This document shows positions 55,339 to 64,000 of a stretch of 64,000 nt of DNA, in pieces (position 1 is the stretch's first letter; each line of letters starts with the position of its first letter). A program made the translations under genes and the position numbers. The notes beneath the pieces were generated by a model. That model did not search any database. It saw only the letters and a list, made by a program, of their open reading frames with translations, and was not told the DNA's origin. Origin of the DNA: Blastobasis lacticolella (lineage: Eukaryota; Arthropoda; Insecta; Lepidoptera; Blastobasidae). The DNA lies in contig LR990056.1 of NCBI GenBank assembly GCA_905147135.1, positions 8,876,001-8,940,000 of the forward strand, in the 5' to 3' direction.

Positions 55339-57713
55339 CTATTTGTGGCCTATAGCTAGCTCTATCCAATGCCTTTGGATAGGGCAGTCGAGCCTATTGG
55401 CTATCATTTTTAGGATGGTGTTCCGACTGCCACGCAGGCGCTGCAGTAGAGAGGCTGCTTTCTTGCGCATGAGGGCGTGAAAGCCATCCGTGCGCGCCTC
55501 CGCGAACATGCCCGACGCACTGCAGCGCGGCGGCAGTCGCAACAGCATCCTAAATACATTATTGTATTGAACACGCAGGACGTTATAGGATCGGCGCGTG
55601 TATGACACCCACAGGCCGCTCGAGTAAAATGACTGACAAAACGCCTTGAACAAAGTCACTTTGACGTCTGTCGTGCAGCGAGCAAACCTGCGGGTGAGCA
55701 TATTGCTCCTCACTGCCAACGCCCTGCGCTCGCGCTCAATGTCGCTATCGTCCCGTAGGTCGCTAGTGACAATGTGCCCTAGGTGCTTAAATTTATTTAC
55801 TATATTAAGTACTGCACCGTTAAGATATACCGGTGGCACACAGCGTGACTCCTGTCTAGGTGCTTTGAACACTAGAATTTCACTCTTTTTCGGGTTGTAT
55901 TTTAAACCGTGTGCCTCCGCATATGTCTCGCAGGTTGCCAGTAATTCTTTCAACCCTCTTATCGACGGACTGAGCAGCACCATGTCGTCTGCATAGCTTA
56001 AGTTGTTGACACAGGTACCGTCAATGTGACAGCCCACATGAGTGCTGCTCAGTCGCTCGACAAGTTCGTTGATATATAGGTTGAATAACATAGGCGAACT
56101 TAACCCCCCCTGCCGCACACCGCATTTCAGCCTATACTCATCCGACAGAGTACCGGCCCATCTCACCCGGTTTGTCTGGTTAGCATACCAGTATTTGAGG
56201 AGGGACGTATATTCCGCCGGCACACCCGCGTCCGTCAACTTGCCCCACAGCAGCTCATAGGCAACGAGATCGAACGCTTTGGACAAGTCGAGAAAACACG
56301 CGTATACCGGCGTCCTCCTCTTAGTGTAGTACTTGACAGTGTGTTTTAGGGCAAGAATGGCGCTCTCCGTGGACACGCCCGGTTTAAACCCGAACTGCGC
56401 GTCATGCACGGTAACGTGTTCCGAGAGCCACCCATTCAACAGACCGTCAAGCACCTTGGCCGCGGTGGTAGCGAGCGAGATGGGCCGGTAGTTGTTCATG
56501 TCAGATGTGTCACCCGTTTTGTTCTTAACAATAGGAACTACTGTAGTCCGCATTAGCGGTTCTGGCAAATAAGAGTGACCTATACACAGGGTGAAAAACA
56601 GCGACAACACTCGCGGAAGATGGGCCCCCGCATGCTTAAAATGTTCAATGCTGAGACCATCATGTCCCGGAGACTTTCCACGTTGCATCTTCGAAATAAT
56701 TCTAGCAATATGCTTAGCTGGTATTTTTACGTTCCGCCGAGACAAAATGGTCCCAGTACTGCTCTCCCTACCCATTGAACTTAATGGCGACTGCACAGAG
56801 AAATGGTCACTGAAACCATTGGCAATGTCTTTGTGGTCCGTAATGCCGCCGACGCTCACCGGGAGGCTCGGCCTCAAATTCATTTTATTTGTGTTTTTCC
56901 AAAAGCTTTTGAAGTTTCTGGCAGTGTGGCTGGAAGCGAGGATGTCCATTCTAAGTTGCTCCTGCTCACCTTGACACCATTTTAATTTAGATTTAAAATG
57001 TCTCCTCGCTTCTGCCATTTCTTCAAATATACGGCCGCTGGCCGGGCGACCAGCCAGCGTCCACAGTTGGAATGTTAGCCGAGCCTCGCGGTGCGCGCCC
57101 GCGACATGTTTGTTCCACCCAGTGACATAGCCACCCTTCCGCCTACACCCCGCCCTATGAGTCTGTATAGCAGCAAGTGATTTACTATTTTTAAATACAT
57201 TTCATTAAGAACTGAGTGATGGTCTCTGCGATTACAGAATCCGTCGCAGCATTCACTCAGTTCCTGTGGAAAATCTATAAGACTCAAGGCAGAGTGACAG
57301 AGGTCAAGGTACTTAACAATTTGTTCTAGCTGTCTTTCACCCCACAAAATACGGTTAACACTTTCGTAATCTGTCATCTTACATTCTACTTTAGGCTTAA
57401 GTTTATACAGATTACACTCAATCACGAGTGGATAGTGGTCCGACCAATACACGTCATACTGTACTGACACACTAACGACTGATTGCCGTGCCGACTCAGT
57501 GACGATGCAGTGGTCCAACCACCTATTACAGCCGCTATGAGATTCACTTGTAAAAGTGTAGGTATTTCTGTCACATATAGCCAAATCGAGACAATGCCAG
57601 CTTTGATCTACACAAAAGTTAATCATTTCAATATAAAACAACTCATTCGGATGCGCATTAAAGTCATTAATAAACGATTAGAAAGATTTATCGGGAGACT
57701 AACGTTATTTTGA
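55339..57713 (-). mobile_element. LINE retrotransposon, 5'-truncated, nearly intact polymerase
   Basis: The minus-strand frame 57018-55339 (559 codons) encodes reverse transcriptase: KSPGHDGLSIEHFK, NYRPISLATTAAKVLDGLL, ACFLDLSKAFDLVAYELLW, LKCGVRQGGLSSPMLFNLYI, LSYADDMVLLS (catalytic YADD), then the tail MFAEARTDGFHALMRKKAAS. Upstream (57641-57075) is the end of an apurinic-type endonuclease (DFNAHP near 57670, WLDHCIVTESARQ, VYWSDHYPLVIECNL), joined by a frameshift near 57100. The 5' part of the endonuclease is missing, about 25 bp before the TIR at 57739. Clade not settled. A truncated relative is at 11945-12290. Confidence 0.88.
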
Positions 57714-57829
57714 TGTTTCGGAGCTAATTAATATTATACAGGGTGTAAAAAGTCCGCTAGCATTAATTGAAACCTCATATTCTACCCATGACACTGAACA
57801 ACTTTCCCCAAGAAACATACCCGCGGAAA

Positions 57830-59139
57830 CTCATAGTTTAGGCAGAAATCGAGATTCTTTAAAAAAGAAAACTAAATACCTAATATCAAGTATCGATAAC
57901 TAAATCGTTCACAATTAATTTAGACACTCAAAAGTTCAAATTTAAGTTGAAATAAATGCATTTCAAGTAAAAGCACGCAATGTACAGCGTACAGGCCGGT
58001 CGGCCGCACACGTGCGCCTAACTACCTAGTTGCCGCGCGCTAACTTTCAGAAGAAATAAGTAATAAACCCAGGTCATTGATCGATGACTTAGTACCTACT
58101 CTAATTGTAATTTCAAATCAAACATACCTAAACCATTATCACACGAGAATCAAGTAAGCTGATCAGTTGTATTGCACCGCGTAGGTGAATAAATGTAAAT
58201 CTGATCAGCAGACGTGAATAGAGTTTAATCAGTGACCGATGCCTAAGTGTAGCATCCAAGTGGCTATGTACTAATGACTATTTTCTGAGTTATTACATTA
58301 GTTTAACACAATACGGTAACCGAAAACATCGTGATGAAACCAGGCGACCTTCAGTGTACCCATGATCCAATTTGTTGAAACAGTTTCCCGAGGTCTACCA
58401 TCTCCACTAACTCTTCTAAGGAGGCAAGAGAGCAGCAGCTGTGGCGTGCCCAAAACCCAGCGCCTCCTGGATCCATCACACCCACTGAATCCCTGCTTAC
58501 ATACCTACCTACATGTTCGGATTCACATTTTCCTTCGCCATGCAACTGATATGAGGGGTCAATGACCGATACCTCTACCTACAACCTACCTAGGTGGTAC
58601 ATGAACCAACGATCTAATAAAGGTCGCGGGGCCCCGGTGACTATTAACGGTGGAAAGGAAGTCGATCGGGGAGGCCTAGGAGACCAGCACTGGACGTTCT
58701 ACGTAGGTACGGCTAATAAGAAAAAAGAAGAAGGTAAGTAGGTACCTAGAGAACACAACAAATAACAGTCGAATACGACCCCAAACTCCTAACCCGGGCC
58801 ATCTGGCAGCCATTCCGCACTTTAGGTTGTGCTTTAGGTACCTACTCTTGACTGCCCATCGGCACCGTCTCGGCCAGCTCTTGCTGCGTCCGCGTTTGAG
58901 TCACAGAAAAAAAATCATTAATGCGAAAGCAAGTTGTAGTAGGTAGGTAAGTGCTTAGGTATCTAGTTGCGACCTAGATTTCCTAAACGCCGAGTTCTCA
59001 CTGTACAGTAGTGTCGTCCTGCCTGGGTACCTACCTACTTCTTATTTACTGACAAGAGAAGCGAACCCACTACCTTTTCACAGTAAGTAGTTAAATAGGT
59101 ATTTCATAGTAATTCTTTGATCCACCATAGCTTGGTACA
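57830..59139. other. Interior of the transposon, no gene
   Basis: Unclassified sequence. Near 58265-58345, ACTATTTTCTGAGTTATTAC and ATCGTGATGAAACC resemble family A SINE-associated sequence (compare 24880 and 16755). ACCTACCTAC-type runs are frequent. No reading frame worth calling. Confidence 0.45.
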
Positions 59140-59402
59140 TAGGTAGAGCTCGTCTAATCTAAAATGACGCGCCCCACTATCGCATTAACGCACACAAGCA
59201 AGTTTAAAATATGGACGCAATACATATACAAATGCCGTTGTAATTGGTCATTCAGTTGCCGGTGAAATTCAAACGTAGGAGCACGCATCGTTAATTGGCT
59301 CCCACACAGATGAAGTGTCGTTATCAATATTTGCACTCACACATCGAAATCAACTAACTAAGTAGTGGGGCGCGTCATTTTAGACTAGACGAGCTCTACC
59401 TA
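59140..59402. repeat. Fold-back MITE nested in the transposon
   Basis: Arms 59140-59179 and 59363-59402 are 40-bp inverted repeats with a single mismatch (TAGGTAGAGCTCGTCTAATC / GACTAGACGAGCTCTACCTA at the outer tips). 263 bp, non-coding. Confidence 0.9.
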
Positions 59403-59945
59403 GGTAGATGGTTTTTGCTAATCGACATAAGCAAAACAAAATAACTCGATCAGATAACAAGAGGTTTACCTACTTCACTTTCAGTTCAGTACGTTACCTA
59501 CGTTTCAAGTCGAAAAGCCAGCGAACGAATTGAAGTTCGCCCCGAATGGCGGCTTCGCCTATGTGCAATTAGGCGCGGTCTACATTATAACAATTTGATG
59601 TAGCGCATTTCCGTCATATGGCGTGGCACCGATACCGACGTGTGTACGTCACGATCATGACATTTTATTATCAGTCTGGTCGATTTTTGACACGATACGA
59701 CAGACGGCTAAATGAATGTCCGTAATTAAAATTTCTGATAAAATTCCAATTTGGGTGAACAACTGTTAGTTGCAGTTGAAACTGACTGACTGGCTCCAGC
59801 CAAATCGAAGCGTATGTTGACACTATTAGGAAATACCTGATATGATATGCTCGTAAGTCGGAGTCGCATATGAAGGGTTCCGTAGAAGGCAGGTACTTAT
59901 GAAAAATCACGTTACTTGTGTAGATACCCCCTTTAATTTGTTCTT

Positions 59946-60165
59946 TCATCATCATCATTATATCAACCGGAAGACGTCTACTGCTGGGCATAGGCCTTCC
60001 CCAGAGATCTTAAGCTTGGCAATCCTTCGGGGTATGTCGATGACCTTAGTTCGCTTGTGGATCCCTTCATTCCTGATTCGATCGCACAATGAGACTCCGA
60101 GCATTGGCCTTTCCATTGCCCTTTGGGTGACAATAAGTTTTCTTATAAGGTCTACAGTGAGCGGA
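59946..60165 (-). pseudogene. RTE-like LINE fragment with internal deletion
   Basis: Reverse match to both ends of 44003-44400: CGGAAGACGTCTACTGCTGG, then directly TTAGTTCGCTTGTGGATCCC and CATTGCCCTTTGGGTGACAA. The middle of the fragment is missing. Confidence 0.75.
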
Positions 60166-60477
60166 CACGTCTCTGTTCCTTAGATTTAATTTTACTTTAT
60201 TTTTATTATTTGTCGGTATAGGCTACAGTAATACTCAAGGAATTTGTCAAGTACCCATAACGTTTCAAAAGAACAGCCCTAAACACTAAAAAATGATACT
60301 TGCTGATCATGATGATTAAGATGTCAATGATGATATACTATGTCAATGTTATATAATGTCCCCCAAATCATCCTCACACCCTAACCTATCTATCTATCCC
60401 TTTCACACTCGTCCCAACTTACCACAATTGTAAAAGAGAGGGTAGATTTGGGTGACAATATTCGGGGGAAAATGGGT

Positions 60478-60749
60478 CATCATCATCATCTGAGCGGTCA
60501 ATCCCGGCTACTGCCAGGGTCCGCTTTCCTGCTTTTCTTTCCCCACTTTGCCCGATCTTCGGCATCCTCACGTCGTAAGCCGTTGGCTCTCGCGTTCGAC
60601 TCGGCGATGTCAATCCATCGCTTCTTAGGTCTCCCGCGGGACCTCTTTCCTGATACAGGCAGGACATCTATTTCCCACGTATCCCTGGTCGGGTATACCG
60701 GGTAGCCCGCATCATACCCATGTATGAGCCGAAAATTTAAAGTGTTCAA
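60478..60749 (-). pseudogene. LINE C-terminal fragment
   Basis: The minus frame encodes WEIDVLPVSGKRSRGRPKKR, WIDIAESNARANGLRREDAE, DRAKWGKKSRKADPG and ends at a stop, followed by a CATCATCAT-type tip. The GRPKKRW...DRAKW pattern is the classical C-terminus of RTE/CR1-type insect LINE proteins. Confidence 0.85.
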
Positions 60750-60921
60750 GAGTGGTTCAAGAGATACAATCCTGTGATAGCCGGATGGCGAATGGACGAC
60801 GGACAGACGAATGGAACGTCAAATGGAACAAAGGTCACGTTTCGCCCTTGGGTACGTATTCCTAAAAATGATACAAATTTGGACGCTACTATGTCGTGTC
60901 GTGATGTCGTATGGTAAAGCG

Positions 60922-60924
<3 letters not shown>

Positions 60925-60980
<56 letters not shown>
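60925..60980 (+). repeat. (GA)n microsatellite
   Basis: Nearly uninterrupted GA dinucleotide run of about 55 bp. Confidence 0.97.
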
Positions 60981-60983
<3 letters not shown>

Positions 60984-62321
60984 GCTACGATACGATACTT
61001 CACATTAATGTGTTATTTAACCAAAGTAAATATATGACACCTATATGTATGCTTCTGCCACGTCACGATACGACACGATAGTGTGCACCGCCGTAGGATG
61101 CGCGCGCGCGGGTTTGACCGGAACTAGGAACAGAAGAAATTACCGACACCGGCGGCGCGACTGTTCTTTCTTCTTTCTTTCTTCAGTTCGGTTGCAAACG
61201 CGATACGAATACGACGTTTATTGTTATGGCGAAAGTGATTTGTGTTCTCACAAGTTTAAAACGTATTTTCAAGTGTGTTAGGTATTTTGTGATGCCTCGT
61301 GCAAATGAAAGACATCGTTACGATGCTCATGAATATTTTAACATGCTAATGTGTTATGGTGCTGCAGAGCAAATACTGGAAGGGCTTTGCGACTTTACGC
61401 GGAGCGGCATCCAGATGCCCACCAGCCTCGAAATGCCCGCGTTATTGTCGACGCCGCTCAGTGCGTGCTGGAAAATAGGTCGATTGTTCCTCAAGCCAAT
61501 GGTGGTGGCAGGCCCATATGGCCTCGGGTGGAAGAGCAGGTTCTAACTTTTATGAGCAGAAACTCTCGCCTGGGCATTCGTACAGTGGCGAAACTGCTCC
61601 GGCGCCCGCAACGACGGAACCAAGCGAGCATTATTGTGTCGCATAGAACAGTGCATACAATTTTACGCAGGAACTGTCGACGGCCATACCGTACCCACAA
61701 AGTACACGCTTAGGTGGCTGGCGATCGCAGAAGTCGCATGGAGTAGGTACTGCAGGTGGTTGATAGCCCAGTCTCAAGCCAATGCAGCATTTGACGGAAA
61801 TATCCTTTGCCGTGCAAAGTATGTAATGAGAGTACGTTTACCCGAAATGGTATGTGGAACCGACGGAACTCTCACTTCTGGAGTGAGGAAAATCCGTACA
61901 ATGTTCAGGAGACAAATCACCAAGCCCGGTGGAGTGTCAACGTATGGAATCGGGTATCGTATCGGGCATGTATCGTACGGAACCAGATCCTGGGTCCGAT
62001 ATTTTTGCCGAGCAGGATGAACGGCCCTGAGTACCTGGCCCTTATCAACGAGCCGATATCTGACGAGCTGGACGAAATGACCCTGGCCAATCTGCGAGAC
62101 ACGTGGTTCCAGCACGACGGTGTTCCGCCGCATATCACGGTGCCAGTGCGCGAACGTCTAAGTGGGATCTTTGGTAGGCACTGGATCGGAAGGTACGGGC
62201 CACATCCCTGGCCCGCACGATCACCGGACTTAACACCGTTAGATTTTTTTTGTGGGGTCATGTGAAAGATCGTGTGTATGACAGGCCGTGTCAGACAGAA
62301 GAGGTTTTGCAGGACAAATAA

Positions 62322-62829
62322 TCGAAATACTCGTGGACAAATTCACACAGCGCCATCTAGCCCCAAACTAAGCAAAGCTTGTGCTATGGGGCCTAGCTAA
62401 CTGGAATAGGTACTACATATATCATCATCACAGCCCGTAACAGTCCACTGCAGGACTTCGGGCCTCTCCCACGAAAGTGGAGGTCATTGCCATAATCTCC
62501 ACGCTTGGCAGGCGGGTTGGAGATCGCAGTGCAGTTGATGTAAATCTACACAGAAAGATGCTGCTGCCCATCTTTCGGATTTGTTCCTTAGTCGCCTTTT
62601 ACGACACCCACGGGAAGAGATGGGGTGGTGCTATTCTTTGAGGTGGCGGCACCACACACCACACTACATATATACTTTTTTTTAAATACATACTTATTAT
62701 ACATAGAACACCCAGACCCGTAACAGAAATTAAAATTCATCATTTAAATTTCTGCCCGGCCAGAAATCGAACCCGGGACCTCTTGCGTGGCTGACTGGCA
62801 TGTTGACCACTGAACCACTCAGGTCGTCA
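62322..62829 (-). repeat. SINE family B inserted in the transposase, itself interrupted
   Basis: Reverse orientation: tail first (CACACAGCGCCATCTAGCCC), head last (GGTCCCGGGTTCGATTTCTG on the minus strand, CCTGAGTGGTTCAG at the end). The body is split at 62423-62662 by a family C repeat. With that removed the length matches the 52355 copy. Confidence 0.9.
62423..62662 (+). repeat. SINE-like repeat family C with 11-bp target duplication
   Basis: 240-bp insertion in the SINE, flanked by ACTACATATAT on both sides (62412-62422 and 62663-62673). Runs from ATCATCATCACAGCCCGTAA to GGTGGCGGCACCACACACC. The direct repeat defines the true ends of this family, which is fragmentary elsewhere in the window. 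Confidence 0.92.
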
Positions 62830-62961
62830 AAATCCAGCGAAGACCCCACAATGCACACACGGCTTCACGCAGACACCCTGCACCGAGCGGGCATCTGCCT
62901 GGAGGTTAGCGGACGCCAATTTGAGCCGCATCTAATCCGGCTCTCGCGAAACGTGGAGTAG

Positions 62962-63515
62962 GTAAGTACCTAGGAACATTGCTTTGCTTGTTATCTTAGG
63001 TTTGTACGTGTGTGCATAGTGATGCTAGCTCATGTTATAGTGGCGATAAATAGGTTGATGTGCTGCCATCTGTACCTACTTAATTTTGTAATGTAATTTA
63101 AACAATAAGCATGTGGTAAGTACTAAAATTCTGAGCAGCTGAAGACAGAAGGTTAAAATTTTGACACCGTCTGCGCCATCAAAAGTTAGGAAGATAGCAG
63201 GTACCAATCGGAAATAGTCTGCGACTTATGGTTTAGCAGTTATTTAGGTTTAAATAAGGGAATTTTGTGCCTTATTTGCTTTGGTTAACAGGTGTTAGGT
63301 ACCAGGTGGTACCATTTTGACGAGAACCTCATTTGCTTTGTGCGACAACTACTGCACGATGGTTTTTCCCGTAAGTGGCGTCTAGCCTATGTATACCTAC
63401 TAGTTAGGTAGAATACGTCAAAGCGGCCAGTGGGCCAGCGAGAGGCGTGCGCCAGACGATGTACATTGCGCCTCGCAATTAATTATTTATTTTAGGTAGC
63501 GAAATTATGAAGTCA
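62962..63515. other. 3' interior of the transposon
   Basis: Between the transposase stop and the right TIR. AT-rich, with AGGTACCAGGTGGTACC-like palindromic bits near 63297. No frame or named repeat. Confidence 0.5.
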
Positions 63516-63609
63516 TTTCCGCGGGTATGTTTCTTGGGGAAAGTTGTTCAGTTTCATGGGTAGAATATGGGGTTTCATTTAATGCTAGCGGTCTTTTTAC
63601 ACCCTGTAA

Positions 63610-64000
63610 ATATGGTTATTGCAGAACATCACTGACTTAGTGCTGTCTGATTGATTTAACACGACGACTGTGGTGAAAATTGTGTATTTTCTTTGAATGT
63701 CGTAAATATGCCATTGGCCTTTGAGATATTTTTCGAAATGTGCATCAGCATCTTAAAAAAGATTATCAAACAGCATCATCATATCGACGATAGAATCGCT
63801 TATTACCACATTCCAATCATGCAAATATATGTAATGGTACATTAACCTAATGATTTAAGCGCGGGTTGTTCACGGATTAGGAGCTAAATTTAGCATTATA
63901 TTTTCAATATGAGGTCGATAAAGAGGCCAGAAAGTCATAAATGTGAACCGCACTAGCGGAACATTACGAAAGAAAGGTTGGCTTTCGCAAATACTTGTAT
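63610..64000. other. Right flank, nothing recognised
   Basis: AT-rich sequence to the window edge with no gene or repeat that I can name. Confidence 0.5.

Larger units (their letters stand above)
61292..62961 (+). pseudogene. IS630/Tc1-mariner-like transposase, frame-broken and split by a SINE
   Basis: Starts MPRANERHRYDAHEYFNMLM (N-terminal segment resembling DUF4817). After shifts: RLYAERHPDAHQPRNARVIV, VEEQVLTFMSRNSRLGIRTV (helix-turn-helix region), WLIAQSQANAAFDGNIL, NESTFTRNGMWNRRNSHFWS, then LRDTWFQHDGVPPH (second catalytic Asp) and WPARSPDLTPLDFF (third acidic residue). The first catalytic Asp, expected just before the ESTFTRNG block, is disrupted by a frameshift. At about 62322 a SINE interrupts the frame; the C-terminus resumes after it with LHRAGICLEVSGRQFEPHL and stops at 62959-62961. 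At least four frameshifts: clearly inactive. Family assignment is from memory of similar insect transposases. Confidence 0.85.
57739..63607 (+). mobile_element. TIR DNA transposon (TA target) with broken transposase and nested insertions
   Basis: Terminal inverted repeats of about 91 bp (57739-57829; about 63516-63607) with four or so mismatches. Both start CAGGGTGTAAAAAG and share CCCCAAGAAACATACCCGCG. Each is flanked by TA (57737-57738; 63608-63609). The interior encodes a degraded IS630/Tc1/mariner-like transposase (61292-62961). Later insertions include a MITE (59140-59402), RTE-like and other LINE tips (59946-60165, 60478-60749), a GA microsatellite and a SINE. The left 3.5 kb before the transposase is otherwise without recognised genes. 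Confidence 0.82.

Noticed and set aside
60746..61003. Minus-strand frame rich in Leu-Ser repeats
   Set aside because: It is a translation of the (GA)n microsatellite, not a protein.
61774..62261. Minus-strand frames of 114-119 codons opposite the transposase
   Set aside because: Shadow frames of the transposase pseudogene; no family resemblance.

Overview
The window is insect nuclear DNA, most likely from a moth or butterfly. It is AT-rich, has intron-split animal genes, short GC-rich coding exons, and very dense transposable-element debris of kinds I associate with Lepidoptera. The order is inferred from the general look of genes and repeats; no species can be named.

Genes from left to right. 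Positions 1-957 (minus) hold the 5' part of a GTF3C4/TFIIIC90-like gene running off the left edge. Positions 4160-8675 hold a complete Ty1/copia element with identical 173-bp LTRs and a 5-bp target duplication, disabled by a single in-frame amber codon. Positions 11363-32156 (plus) hold a full DHX37 (Drosophila kurz) DEAH-box helicase gene: I could close 19 coding exons in phase to 1,197 residues. Positions 33556-33680 hold a short coding exon or small gene of unknown function. Positions 36927-38009 (minus) hold a single-exon SLC35G1-like EamA transporter. Positions 42251-50865 (plus) hold two homologous-recombination/checkpoint genes in tandem: ZSWIM7 (SWS1, 3 exons, 151 aa) and RAD1 of the 9-1-1 clamp (6 exons, 270 aa). 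The RAD1 ATG lies inside the last coding exon of ZSWIM7, so the two reading frames overlap by 8 nt. A 23-codon upstream ORF ends one base before the ZSWIM7 ATG.

The rest is mobile DNA, much of it nested. There are two tRNA-derived SINE families (about 8 and 7 copies), a third SINE-like family (6 copies), LINE fragments of jockey-like, RTE-like and other types, a large LINE at 55339-57713, and many fold-back MITEs. One MULE-like element lies in RAD1 intron 1. Two DNA transposons share CAGGGTGT ends and TA flanks; the larger (57739-63607) carries a broken IS630/Tc1-mariner-like transposase whose C-terminus is split by a SINE that itself contains another repeat.

The most interesting point is the overlapping ZSWIM7-RAD1 arrangement, which suggests a bicistronic or alternatively initiated locus for two DNA-damage proteins. 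No bacterial genes, CRISPR arrays, rRNA genes or functional tRNA genes were seen.
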